A stretch of 64,000 nt of DNA from Rossellomorea aquimaris (GTDB lineage: Bacteria > Bacillota > Bacilli > Bacillales > Bacillaceae_B): contig NZ_JXZC01000003.1 of the NCBI RefSeq assembly GCF_000935355.1, positions 62,001 to 126,000 of the forward strand, given 5' to 3'. Below, in pieces: positions 17,072 to 25,581 of the stretch. The translations under genes and the position numbers were made by a program. Below the pieces are notes generated by a model, which ran no database searches, was not told the origin of the DNA, and worked only from the letters and a program-made list of their open reading frames with translations. Every line of letters starts with the position of its first letter. Position 1 is the first letter of the stretch.

Positions 17072-18112
17072 ATGAAAGCGGTGCAAGTAACAGGATACGG
17101 GGATGTAGATAAGTTAAAAGTAGTCGACATCCCCATACCAGAACCTAAAGAAAATGAAGTACTTGTAAAGGTAAAGGCCTGTGCCATCAATAATACGGAG
17201 ATCTGGATGAGAGAAGGTGCATACGGTACCGGTTCAAAATCAGGATGGCGTCCGGAAGGAGTACAGTTCCCGCGTATACCAGGGTCGGATATAACAGGGG
17301 AAATAGTGAAGGTTGGAGATTTGGTAGAGGGATCCATGGTGGGGAAAGACGTTGTTTTATTCCCGTTTACGTCCAGTGGTGAAGAGGGCTCTGAACATAT
17401 TTCTGAGGATATGTCCTTCATAGGCTCAGAATACGACGGGGGTTATGCGGAATATGTGGTATGGCCTGCTGATCTCTGTTTTGATATGCCCCTCTCCGAT
17501 TACTCGAATAGCGCCGTTTTTTCAGTAAGCGGGTTAACGGCATGGCATATGGTCAAGCTGATTCAGGTTCAACCAGGAGAGACCGTTATGGTGACGGGGG
17601 CAAATGGAGGGGTCGGATCGTTAAATGTGCAAATAGCCTCTAAGGTCTTTGGTGCCAAGGTGATTGCAATCATTGGTGACCTGGATAGTGAGGAGAGAAT
17701 GAAGGAATTAGGCGCCACACATGTATTATCATATAAGTCCGATAATCTTGCCGAAGAAATCTTGGAAGTGAACGGAGGACCTATCGACTCTGTATTAGAT
17801 GTGGTAGGAGATGCGTTGTTCTCTGTATCTCTTCAGGTTCTGAAAAAAGGAGGCAAGTTCTGCATTTCAGGGTCTGCAGGCGGCCAAAAGACAGAGCTTG
17901 ATTTCAGAACACTGTATTTAAAGCATATTACCATGTATGGATCGGTGTTGGGGACGAGGGAAGAGTTTAAAGAAATGCTCCAGGCCATTTCTGAAGGGAA
18001 AATAGAGCCGGTCATCGATAAAGCCTTTCCTTTGGAACAAGCGAAAGAGGCTCAAGTATATTTTAAGAATAAGGGGAAATTAGGGAAGATAGTATTATTG
18101 CCTGAAGAATGA
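17072..18112 (+). CDS. Zinc-independent MDR / quinone oxidoreductase-like protein
   Basis: 346 aa with GAAAGGTGATG before the ATG. A GroES-like N-terminal half is followed by a Rossmann NADPH-binding half with TGANGGVGSLNVQIA (~residues 170-184). The cysteine ligands for structural and catalytic zinc of alcohol dehydrogenases are absent, pointing to the NADPH:quinone reductase / zeta-crystallin branch. Such enzymes reduce quinones or activated alkenes, often for detoxification. Single-gene unit with its own terminator. Confidence 0.88.
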   Translation: MKAVQVTGYGDVDKLKVVDIPIPEPKENEVLVKVKACAINNTEIWMREGAYGTGSKSGWRPEGVQFPRIPGSDITGEIVKVGDLVEGSMVGKDVVLFPFTSSGEEGSEHISEDMSFIGSEYDGGYAEYVVWPADLCFDMPLSDYSNSAVFSVSGLTAWHMVKLIQVQPGETVMVTGANGGVGSLNVQIASKVFGAKVIAIIGDLDSEERMKELGATHVLSYKSDNLAEEILEVNGGPIDSVLDVVGDALFSVSLQVLKKGGKFCISGSAGGQKTELDFRTLYLKHITMYGSVLGTREEFKEMLQAISEGKIEPVIDKAFPLEQAKEAQVYFKNKGKLGKIVLLPEE

Positions 18113-18180
18113 GTGCATTTGATTTATACGAGTAGAACCAAATAAATGGTTTGTCATCATTCATCCAACATATTGGAGAA

Positions 18181-18217
18181 GGAATGATCATCACTGTGGT
18201 GGTCATTCTTTTTTTGT
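18181..18217 (+). terminator. Rho-independent terminator after the MDR gene
   Basis: Stem GAATGATCATCAC / GTGGTGGTCATTC (one wobble) followed by TTTTTTTTT; closely similar to the terminator after yhfK. Confidence 0.85.
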
Positions 18218-18313
18218 ATAGTGACTTCTTGTAGAAACCCATAAACGAATAAACGTGATGCATTCCTCTAAGAATGGGCAAACTATCCCCAACTATTTTA
18301 AGGAGGTCATCGA

Positions 18314-18766
18314 ATGAAGATGACAGGAACCATGTTAACCCTTGTTTTTTCCTCGTTTTTTTTATTGGCAGGCTGTAATGATAAGGAAGAAGTCAAGAAC
18401 CCACCAGAAACCGCACCTGTAGAAAACACGAATAATGAGAACACCCAACAAGGAGCTCTTCCTTTTACACATTTCGATTTAGATGTTGATTATAAAGATA
18501 ATAAATCGATTGATGTGGACTATGAAAATGAAAAAGACGGAGCGGAAGCGAAATACCAGGATGACCTCAATGGTCAAAACCTGCTATCAGATGAAGCAAT
18601 GGACAAGCTCACCCCTATCTTTGAAGGGTTCAACTTCAATCAGAATTCAGAAGGCGAAAAGGTCATCAAGCAGGTAAAAGATGCCTTTTCAGTTGAAGAA
18701 GGCTATCAGGAACTTGAGCTTGAAATAACATACCCTGATGGGGTTGAAAAAGAGTACAGAGAATAA
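18314..18766 (+). CDS. YusW-family lipoprotein
   Basis: 150 aa. Lipoprotein signal peptide with lipobox LLAGC (Cys21), then a Pro/Glu/Asn-rich linker to ~residue 48. The C-terminal domain (FTHFDLDVDYKDNKSIDVDYE ... LTPIFEGFNFN ... AFSVEEGYQELELEITYPDG) matches my memory of the YusW family. Secreted and membrane-anchored; function unknown. AAGGAGG lies 7 bases before the ATG. Confidence 0.85.
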   Translation: MKMTGTMLTLVFSSFFLLAGCNDKEEVKNPPETAPVENTNNENTQQGALPFTHFDLDVDYKDNKSIDVDYENEKDGAEAKYQDDLNGQNLLSDEAMDKLTPIFEGFNFNQNSEGEKVIKQVKDAFSVEEGYQELELEITYPDGVEKEYRE

Positions 18767-18873
18767 GAATACGGCTTTAAGCAGTATCCGACATACTGCT
18801 TATTCATCACTTTTTGAATGTATAACCAATTATGAGGAATAATAGTGGCGACAAGCAATTAGGAGGCAAGTGG

Positions 18874-19425
18874 ATGACAAATGTTCTTGAAGCTGTTTCA
18901 GCCATAATAAAAAACTTTATTGATGAAGCACCCAAACCCCCTTTACATGTCGGTGAAGTGATGGATCTTTGGACAGCATTCACCGCATTTCATGAAGCTC
19001 AAGCCCTTTACCAGGTAGGACTGAACACGACGGCTGATCAGGATATGGTGCATGTGTTACAAAATGCGTTGGAAGGTAGTAAGGCAGACACAAAAAAGAT
19101 AGAGGAATTCCTTTTAAAAGAAGGAGTTCCGTTGCCGTTGGTCAATCCTACAAAACCATCGTCGAATTCTGATGCGGTGCCGGAAGGGGTTAAACTGAAG
19201 GATGATGAAATTGCCAATCTCATATCGGCCAAAGTCGCCACATCCATCACATTTTGCGCACAGGCTATGTCCAAGACCGTGCGGACCGACGTCGGATTGA
19301 TGTTCTTTTCCATTCAGATCAACTTAATGAAATTCGCTGCACCTTTAAAAAATATCATGATTTCAAGAGGATGGCTAAGAATTCCCCCTAAATATAATCC
19401 TCCTGGGTTACCTGAGAAAAGGTAA
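18874..19425 (+). CDS. DUF3231 family protein (four-helix, spore-associated type)
   Basis: 183 aa from ATG 18874, preceded by AGGAGG; the frame from 18832 has no binding site. The DUF3231 pattern is clear: PPLHVGEVMDLWTAF near the N terminus, EEFLLKEGVPLP in the middle, DDEIANLISAKVATSITFCAQAMSKTVRTDVGLMFF, and a C-terminal RGWLRIPPKYNPPG. The helical layout resembles CotF/ferritin-like bundles. A paralogue lies at 52271-52819. Some DUF3231 proteins are reported in spores; function unknown. Confidence 0.85.
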   Translation: MTNVLEAVSAIIKNFIDEAPKPPLHVGEVMDLWTAFTAFHEAQALYQVGLNTTADQDMVHVLQNALEGSKADTKKIEEFLLKEGVPLPLVNPTKPSSNSDAVPEGVKLKDDEIANLISAKVATSITFCAQAMSKTVRTDVGLMFFSIQINLMKFAAPLKNIMISRGWLRIPPKYNPPGLPEKR

Positions 19426-19599
19426 GTTATTAGGAAACTGATAAAACGGTTCCTCTTTATGGATGGGAGATCGACCATCACATGAGCGGTAAGGGGTTTC
19501 CCCTTCGAGATAAGGGTCTTTGAAGATAGCTCTCATAGTTGATGAAGAGACTTGACATGTTTTATGGTGAAGCAGGTAGCAATAATAATGCTTTATAGG

Positions 19600-19638
19600 A
19601 AAAGGGAACTCCGGAATTAGGGAGTTCCCTTTTTTGCT
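19600..19638. terminator. Bidirectional terminator between DUF3231 and the permease operon
   Basis: Stem AAGGGAACTCC / GGAGTTCCCTT with T runs on the + side and AAAAG on the other; serves the minus-strand permease gene ending at 19639 and possibly the + strand gene. Confidence 0.8.
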
Positions 19639-20664
19639 TTATCCGTTCGACACTCTTTTGAAGTCACGGGAATCCAATGTGTAGGTAGTGTCCTGAATGG
19701 GCGTTCCTCTCTTTATTTTCTGGGTTCTTCTCTTTTTGCTATACCCTATAGGCCGAGTAAGTCCCTTTTCAATTCCGGCTGCCATGCTGTTGACGGCGAG
19801 GATGGAGATCGTGAAGCAGGCTAGCGGACCGATGGCAAGCCACCACTGATAGTTGATTTGCTTGATATACATGCCAAGGAGCCCGGACCATTCGTTGGCA
19901 ATGGGCATGGGTGGATCACAAAAGATATCGTAGCAAACCGAGGTTCCTCCGAAGTAAATCTGGAAGATTCCAAGATGAGCAATGATGAGCAGGACCTGAA
20001 CGACGATCCTCGGAAAAATGATGAAGAGTCTTGGTTGCAGGTGAGGGATCACATGTTTCTTGAAAATATGAGAAGGGGATGCCCCCAGTGTGATCGAACT
20101 CTCGATGAATTCCTTCTTCAGGATTTCCCTGGTTTCATCCGCAATCAACAAAGCGGTCGTTGGGGTGAGAATAACGGCCAGCATGATGATTTCATAGATA
20201 ACTCTTCCGGTAAGGGAGTAGGCGAAACCTTCAGGCGGCTCCCATAGAACCGGATGAAGGATGTTATAAGCAATGATGGATAAAGGCACAAAGTAAAAAG
20301 AAGACGAAATTCCTTTTACCATGGCCTTCGATCCTTGTTTCTTCCAAAAGGCAAGAAGGGTTCCCGATAGGAAAGCCAGTGAAAATCCAAGGAGAGATGT
20401 CAAAAAAGTGGCTCCAAACGTATACTTGGCCCCTTGAAGAAGCTGTTCAAGCATGTGGTTGCCATACTTATCTGTACCAAATGGATAGTCTTTGGCTGGT
20501 TCTAAAGGGGCCCCGGCAATCATATTTCCTTCACTGTCTTTCAGCCACTCAGTCTGTGGGATGGCTGAATCGAAATGTGTCGCGTGAATAATGCTGGCAA
20601 GTGTAATAAGAAAGATCGTTAAAAATCCTAAAATGAATAGGGGCTGTCTGATGACCCTCGACAT
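19639..20664 (-). CDS. OppC-like ABC transporter permease without partner subunits
   Basis: 341 aa. N-terminal helix, then an extracellular loop, then a BPD_transp_1 permease core (residues ~95-300) with the cytoplasmic EAA-like loop EFIESSITLGASPSHIFKKHVIPHL. The order resembles OppC/DppC of peptide or nickel importers. A cysteine-containing outer loop (SVCYDIFCDPP) is unusual. Last gene of a four-gene operon with sigma factor, anti-sigma factor and an OppB-like permease; its start overlaps the previous stop by one base. No ATPase or binding protein is nearby. Confidence 0.85.
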   Translation of the reverse strand: MSRVIRQPLFILGFLTIFLITLASIIHATHFDSAIPQTEWLKDSEGNMIAGAPLEPAKDYPFGTDKYGNHMLEQLLQGAKYTFGATFLTSLLGFSLAFLSGTLLAFWKKQGSKAMVKGISSSFYFVPLSIIAYNILHPVLWEPPEGFAYSLTGRVIYEIIMLAVILTPTTALLIADETREILKKEFIESSITLGASPSHIFKKHVIPHLQPRLFIIFPRIVVQVLLIIAHLGIFQIYFGGTSVCYDIFCDPPMPIANEWSGLLGMYIKQINYQWWLAIGPLACFTISILAVNSMAAGIEKGLTRPIGYSKKRRTQKIKRGTPIQDTTYTLDSRDFKRVSNG

Positions 20665-21497
20665 TATAAGTCCACCTCATTACCTGTAATGGAATTGGCT
20701 GTTCGTTGCACCAGCTTCAAAAATAAATAAAGCGGGATGAACAGCAGGATCGATGTAACGGCGAAAAGGGTGGGGGTATTATAAGAGAACAAAAAAGTGG
20801 TTACTCCCAGCATGTTGAATAAGTATTCTAAGATCAAAAGGTTGGACAACATAAGCGCCATGACATTTTTACCGTGGTAAGCAAGACTGATGATGGTGTT
20901 CCGGAACACATGGATGATCAGGATGCGGAAGTAAGACAAACCTTTACTTCTGGCAAGCTCTACATATTGCTTATCAAATTCCTCCTTCATTAATACGGTC
21001 AGGGTCTTGATGAAGTACATGGTAGGAAGGAGTGATAAACAAAGGATCGGCAGCAGATAAGCCCTGTCTTCCCCCAGTGCAACAAAGTCGAAAAGAAAAA
21101 CCCCGGTCTTCTTGAACAGCCATACGACGAGCAGCTGACTTCCCACAATGACGAAAATGTCTGGGAGTGAGCTGAAAACAAAGGAAATGGAATCAATCAC
21201 TAGCTGAAAGGGTTTGCCGATCAGGAAGTAGAAGAACAGGACCACAATGGCTATCGTCAAAGAAAGGAACAGTGCTGAAAAAAAGACAATAAGGGAATAT
21301 TCATAGGCATTCCAAAAGAAGGGGAATAGCTCTCTTTTTACCCCTGAAATCGGGTTGACGTATACTAAGTTTGCAATGGAAAAGAACCCCGAAAGAATCT
21401 GCCATACTTCATTGATGATGGAAGGAAGGAGGCTGATGGCAAAGATCCCGGTTATGATCATCACGATTTGAAAGGCGGATGCTCCTGCTTTTTTCAT
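20664..21497 (-). CDS. OppB-like ABC transporter permease, short form
   Basis: 277 aa, shorter than typical OppB (~310). Six hydrophobic helices and the EAA loop EEFDKQYVELARSKGLSYFRILIIHVFRN place it in the BPD_transp_1 family, OppB side. It lies 20 bases downstream of the anti-sigma gene and overlaps the OppC-like gene by one base, so the two permeases are presumably a heterodimer. The missing ATPase could be a shared one (inference). Confidence 0.85.
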   Translation of the reverse strand: MKKAGASAFQIVMIITGIFAISLLPSIINEVWQILSGFFSIANLVYVNPISGVKRELFPFFWNAYEYSLIVFFSALFLSLTIAIVVLFFYFLIGKPFQLVIDSISFVFSSLPDIFVIVGSQLLVVWLFKKTGVFLFDFVALGEDRAYLLPILCLSLLPTMYFIKTLTVLMKEEFDKQYVELARSKGLSYFRILIIHVFRNTIISLAYHGKNVMALMLSNLLILEYLFNMLGVTTFLFSYNTPTLFAVTSILLFIPLYLFLKLVQRTANSITGNEVDL

Positions 21498-21517
21498 ACT
21501 AAATCTCCTTTATTCAT

Positions 21518-22447
21518 TTATGTATCGACCTTTTCAGCTATTTCGATCAGCTGTTGTTTCGTCATTTTATCAAGAGAATAGGTGAGCACTTCATACATGA
21601 TCTTCTCTCCGTCATATTCTTTGATCCATAGGATGGACTGATAAGGAAATTCGCCAATCTCCTGCTTCAGGTAAAAGGCTTCATGACTCAACAGTTTTAC
21701 TTTGGTAATCAACAGCTCGCCGTCATCCAAAGGCATATTTTCGTATAATTCCACCTTGGAGGAGCTCCGTACAAATACTTCGGTCTCTTCATTTCGATAT
21801 TCGGTCACGGTCACGATTTGATCGTCCTTTTCCTCTACCTCCACTATTTTGGCGAGGATGTCTTTGTCGCTGTGACGGGCCTTGGCATAAAGCTCTGATT
21901 CTGCACGTTTGAACTGGCTTGGTTCTGCATCGACGGTCAATTTGCCGCTTTCAAACCGGAATCCGAAAGGCAGGGTTTCACTTGGCATATAGGAATGCTG
22001 AATGGATTCACGGTACGTTTCGTAATCTGAAAATCTTCTTGGTTGCCTGTAGACCGTGAAATTTTTCTCGGGATAGTCACTTACTTGATAGTAAATGAGG
22101 GCTTCCCCGGGCTTCACTTTTTCCTTGAACGAATCTGCTGCTCCGGCATCCCACTCTTGGATGTCTGAATCAGGCTGAGTCAATTCCATGACCACTTCCC
22201 CATTTGAATCAAACAGCTGAAACCCTTGTGAAGCAAGTACTCCAAAAGTGGAAACGGTGACGAGTCCACCACCGATCAGCGCGGCCTTAATGCCTTTTCT
22301 TAAAGGTAACAAAAAAAAATGCCTGTTCTTCCTGCTTTCTGTTTCGATCATGTCATACGTATCTTCTATTCTCTTTTTGACAGAAGAGGGGAGTGGTTCA
22401 TCTTGAAACAATTCTTTCATCTTGGAGTCAAACTGTTCTCCTTTCAT
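21518..22447 (-). CDS. Membrane anti-sigma factor (DUF4179/DUF4367-like)
   Basis: 309 aa. An N-terminal cytoplasmic stretch of ~50 residues, one membrane helix (~residues 52-70, AALIGGGLVTVSTFGVLA) and a large extracellular domain ending in DKMTKQQLIEIAEKVDT, a DUF4367-like C terminus. This one-helix layout and the 4-base overlap with the upstream sigma factor gene identify it as the cognate anti-sigma factor. The outer domain would sense an envelope signal and release the sigma factor (family knowledge). Confidence 0.8.
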   Translation of the reverse strand: MKGEQFDSKMKELFQDEPLPSSVKKRIEDTYDMIETESRKNRHFFLLPLRKGIKAALIGGGLVTVSTFGVLASQGFQLFDSNGEVVMELTQPDSDIQEWDAGAADSFKEKVKPGEALIYYQVSDYPEKNFTVYRQPRRFSDYETYRESIQHSYMPSETLPFGFRFESGKLTVDAEPSQFKRAESELYAKARHSDKDILAKIVEVEEKDDQIVTVTEYRNEETEVFVRSSSKVELYENMPLDDGELLITKVKLLSHEAFYLKQEIGEFPYQSILWIKEYDGEKIMYEVLTYSLDKMTKQQLIEIAEKVDT

Positions 22448-22974
22448 TTCCAGGCACTCCTTTTCAAAGGGGATTCTTCTTCTTCAAGCATCGTCATCAA
22501 CTGCTGTCTCGCTGTGGATAACCGTGACTTTACGGTTCCTTCAGGTATATTCACAATGTCCGCTATTTCCTTTATGGAGAGGTCTTCAAAGTAATAAAGA
22601 GTGGTCACTGTTCGCAATGAATCTTTCAATGATGATACAGCTTCCTGCACCGAAAGCTTTAAATCGAATTCCGCCTTATCCCGTGCGTGACATTCCCTGA
22701 CAGGGATGACCATTTTTCGTTTATTCAGCAGAGCATAGCATTCATGGATCAATATCCGGATCAACCATGTCTTGAAATAGTTCTCTTCCTTTAAATCCGG
22801 CATTTTCTTGAAACAAATCAAGATCGTTTCCTGGATGGCATCGGCGCAATCTTCATCTTTTTTCAAAATTCCCTTTGCCACACGGTACATCGACTGTTCA
22901 TAGTGTTTCATCAATTGTATAAATGATGGATGATGTCCTTTTTTCGCTTTCCTGATCAGTTTGCTATCCGCCAA
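22444..22974 (-). CDS. ECF-type sigma-70 family sigma factor
   Basis: 176 aa if started at TTG 22974, which lies 10 bases after AAGGAGGT; the GTG at 22983 is almost on top of that site. Region 2 (QLMKHYEQSMYRVAKGILKKDEDCADAIQET ... YFKTWLIRILIHECY) and region 4 (LYYFEDLSIKEIADIVNIPEGTVKSRLSTARQQL) are both present. Operon head, followed by its anti-sigma factor and two permeases. Upstream on the minus strand is TGAACC, a possible ECF -35 element, so autoregulation is likely. Confidence 0.9.
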   Translation of the reverse strand: MADSKLIRKAKKGHHPSFIQLMKHYEQSMYRVAKGILKKDEDCADAIQETILICFKKMPDLKEENYFKTWLIRILIHECYALLNKRKMVIPVRECHARDKAEFDLKLSVQEAVSSLKDSLRTVTTLYYFEDLSIKEIADIVNIPEGTVKSRLSTARQQLMTMLEEEESPLKRSAWK

Positions 22975-23167
22975 AAACCCCACACCTCCTTCGTACTTCC
23001 TGTCCGTTTATCATTAGATATGAAAATGTCGTCTTTGGTTCAAAAAAAATTTACACTATTTTGATTGTATAAAAATGGTACCATAATAGAGGGTGGGCTT
23101 TCTTGTTTTCGGAAAGGGTCCAAGTAATTTGAGCAGTGTGCAGCAGTTAGGTGGAAGGAGAAGATGT

Positions 23168-23653
23168 ATGAGGGAAATCACGTTATCCAATGGAAAAACT
23201 GTAAACGTGGAGTGTTTGAGTTGTGCATTAACAAGCGGTTTAGTGGTACAGGATGGAGGCGTCGTGATGGAAACGGAATACTTCCACGCCCACCAGGATG
23301 TGGCTTACCCCATCAGAGGGCTGGTCATATTAGCTTCAAAAAGGCATATCACGTGCTTCGATGAATTATCAGAAGCTGAGAAACTGGATTACATACATGT
23401 GTTAACCAGAATAAGAAAAGCTCAAAGGGAAATTCTCGGAATCGAGTATGTGTATTATTTCTACAACGAAGACACCACTCATCATTTCCACACCTGGATG
23501 GTTCCGAGATATGACTGGATGTATAAGTTCGGGCGTTCCGTTGAGTCGGTCAGGCCGGTATTGTTGCATGCAAGAAATAAGATGAATGATGAGGAAAACT
23601 TGAAAGAAGTAGTGGAAGCGATACATTCTTTAGCCCGGGAACTAAATCAATAA
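23168..23653 (+). CDS. HIT-superfamily protein
   Basis: 161 aa from ATG 23168, 7 bases after AAGGAG. The C-terminal half carries the histidine-triad-like HHFHTWMVPR motif after YYFYNEDTTH, and the region RGLVILASKRHITCFDELSEAEK resembles the HIT core strand and helix. HIT proteins hydrolyse or transfer nucleotidyl groups. The N-terminal CLSC pair could bind metal. Divergent from the sigma factor operon (shared upstream region 22984-23167). Confidence 0.75.
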   Translation: MREITLSNGKTVNVECLSCALTSGLVVQDGGVVMETEYFHAHQDVAYPIRGLVILASKRHITCFDELSEAEKLDYIHVLTRIRKAQREILGIEYVYYFYNEDTTHHFHTWMVPRYDWMYKFGRSVESVRPVLLHARNKMNDEENLKEVVEAIHSLARELNQ

Positions 23654-23815
23654 ATATTTTTTGGTTTGATTGATTAATTCGTTGTTTCATATATGAAAAA
23701 TTTCTTCGATCGAGGAAGAGATGGGAAATTAATCTAATAATATTTGGGGGTTTCGGATAGAGTGAACAATTTCTTTGAGTGGAGGGGTAAATTCAATTGT
23801 CAATTAAATAATTCA

Positions 23816-23853
23816 GATTAAAGGGGGCATTAATGAATCCCCCTTTAACCAAT
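23816..23853. terminator. Bidirectional terminator
   Basis: Stem TTAAAGGGGG / CCCCCTTTAA around ATTAATGAAT-type loop, between convergent HIT (+) and SDR (-) genes. The rest of the 242-bp gap (23654-23895) is A/T-rich with no gene. Confidence 0.8.
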
Positions 23854-23895
23854 TGAAATACCTTAACCTACCCAGTTACAACGAATTTTCCCATG

Positions 23896-24657
23896 TTAGT
23901 TAGTCGTTCGTTTCGCATATAGATAAATGGGATCTACCAAACTGAACTCATACGTTTCACCGTTAACAATTCCAACGACTTTTTCACTGTCATATAGATC
24001 CAGCATGAACTGAGCCATTTCCTTTGCAGTGTGGAATTGAGGGACGGTGCCTTTGTATTCAAATTCATTTACATCAAGTGAACGCTGGGCAAATTCTGTT
24101 TCAGTGGCTGCCGGTGCCAATACCTTCGCTTTCATCGCTGCACCTTTTGATGCAAGCTCCTGGGCAAGTCCTTCGGTAAAGGCACTTACATAGAATTTTG
24201 TTCCGCAATAGGTAACGGCATCTTCGACAATCGTATATCCTCCACCGGAAGAAACATTGATAAGTTGAGTTCCTGCCACCTTCTCATAGTCACGTACATA
24301 GAGGGTTGAAAGTACGGTTAATGCTTCAATATTCAGTCTCAGCATGCTTTGGATCTTCGAAAGGTCCTGGTCAGCAACCGAATCAAAGTTACCAAACCCT
24401 GCATTGTTGATAAAGGTTTCAATATCATAAGGCTTTAAACGGTCGTAAAATGAAAAAACATCCTCACTCACGGATAAATCGGCTGTCATCGTTACAACCT
24501 CTACATCAGGATGCAGGGATTCGATTTCTTTTTTTAGCTCATATAACTTATCTTCACGTCTGGCTACGGCAATAATATTCTTTCCTCTGCCTGCAAATGC
24601 CAAGGCTGCCTCATACCCGATTCCGGAGCTTGCTCCTGTAATGACTGTGTAGCTCAT
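23896..24657 (-). CDS. SDR oxidoreductase controlled by a MerR regulator
   Basis: 253 aa classical SDR: cofactor motif TGASSGIG at 7-14, NNAGFG near 84-89, catalytic Ser in NVSSGGG and YCGTK (YxxxK). Likely a dehydrogenase acting on a small carbonyl compound. The promoter on the minus strand (24718-24723 TTGACT, 19-bp spacer, TAGGAT) carries a perfect inverted repeat and lies next to the divergent merR-type gene, so activation by that regulator under electrophile or aldehyde stress is the natural reading (inference). Confidence 0.9.
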   Translation of the reverse strand: MSYTVITGASSGIGYEAALAFAGRGKNIIAVARREDKLYELKKEIESLHPDVEVVTMTADLSVSEDVFSFYDRLKPYDIETFINNAGFGNFDSVADQDLSKIQSMLRLNIEALTVLSTLYVRDYEKVAGTQLINVSSGGGYTIVEDAVTYCGTKFYVSAFTEGLAQELASKGAAMKAKVLAPAATETEFAQRSLDVNEFEYKGTVPQFHTAKEMAQFMLDLYDSEKVVGIVNGETYEFSLVDPIYLYAKRTTN

Positions 24658-24692
24658 ATTTCATTCCTCCTGTCATGTTATGGTACGATTCT

Positions 24693-24723
24693 ATCCTAAA
24701 GGTTAGAGTGAACTCTAAGTCAA
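24693..24723 (-). promoter_or_regulatory. MerR-type promoter-operator for the SDR gene
   Basis: On the minus strand, -35 TTGACT and -10 TAGGAT are separated by 19 bp, the long spacer typical of MerR-activated promoters. The spacer contains TTAGAGT-GA-ACTCTAA, a perfect 7+7 inverted repeat (24703-24718). Confidence 0.85.
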
Positions 24724-24748
24724 GCATTTATGTATAGGAGGGCCAATT

Positions 24749-25114
24749 ATGTATAGTATTAGTGAAGCGGCCAAGGCGTTAGGGGTAAATCCTCATACCT
24801 TGCGCTACTATGAAAAAGAAGGAATCATCACTCCCGATCGATCCACTATAGGAGTCCGCAGCTACAAGGAATTCCATATCAAGTGGTTGAGATTCATCAT
24901 TAAATTAAGGGAAACCAAGATGTCCATTTCCGATATAAAAAAATATACACAACTTTTTATAGAAGGAAACCAAACAGCTGAAGATAGACTCGCTTTATTA
25001 GTAAAACATCAGGAGAATATACAAGAACAGATCGAAACATTGATTTCGACGAATGAGATGTTAACTGAGAAGATTTCTTCGTATAGGGAAATGGTGAAAG
25101 ACATGAAAATGTAG
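24749..25114 (+). CDS. MerR-family transcriptional regulator
   Basis: 121 aa. N-terminal winged helix with YSISEAAKALGVNPHTLRYYEKEGII (residues 2-27), then the wing and a coiled-coil dimerisation helix (~80-118). No C-terminal cysteine cluster, so not a mercury or metal sensor of the usual type; similar to the AdhR/YraB-like subgroup with a short C terminus. Divergent from the SDR gene across a MerR-type operator. Confidence 0.92.
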   Translation: MYSISEAAKALGVNPHTLRYYEKEGIITPDRSTIGVRSYKEFHIKWLRFIIKLRETKMSISDIKKYTQLFIEGNQTAEDRLALLVKHQENIQEQIETLISTNEMLTEKISSYREMVKDMKM

Positions 25115-25255
25115 GGGGACATGGATCATCATATGAAGGAAAGGAATCGAAAAAAGAATTCATTTGACTGAATGAAATAAAGCAGGTGGGTGAGTGAAAT
25201 CTGAAACTATTTATCAGAATTTTCGTAAATGTATGTATGGATAGGAGTGAAACAT

Positions 25256-25513
25256 ATGGAATTAAAAGTATCAAAGAAAGACGAAAACTTAAATATCAAA
25301 TGGCAATTAAGCAATATCACTATTCCTTTATCTGATATTAAGGAAGTGCGAGATGATGATACATATAGCGGTGAAGGGAAAACAGCAATGAGAATAGGTT
25401 ATCCATATGGACACACGGATAGAGTTGTGATCCGAACAAGTTCAGAAACGTATATTCTGTTCACAAGTAATGGTGGTTTGAAAGAGAAGATTTTGTCATG
25501 CATTGAGGCATAA
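25256..25513 (+). CDS. SunI/YnzG-like PH-domain protein
   Basis: 85 aa from ATG 25256 (ATAGGAGTGAAAC upstream). Residues 3-60, LKVSKKDENLNIKWQLSNI, IPLSDIKEVRDDDTYSGE and MRIGYPYGHTDRVVIRT, closely match my memory of the soluble domain of SunI (sublancin immunity) and YnzG. Unlike SunI it has no N-terminal membrane helix. No lantibiotic gene is nearby. It could be an orphan immunity-like factor or a general PH-fold protein. Confidence 0.75.
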   Translation: MELKVSKKDENLNIKWQLSNITIPLSDIKEVRDDDTYSGEGKTAMRIGYPYGHTDRVVIRTSSETYILFTSNGGLKEKILSCIEA

Positions 25514-25581
25514 AGAGCACAGTCCTGAACAATACGCGGACATCGAGTTAAGCAAGCACTTATAAAAAGGGGGAAATACAT

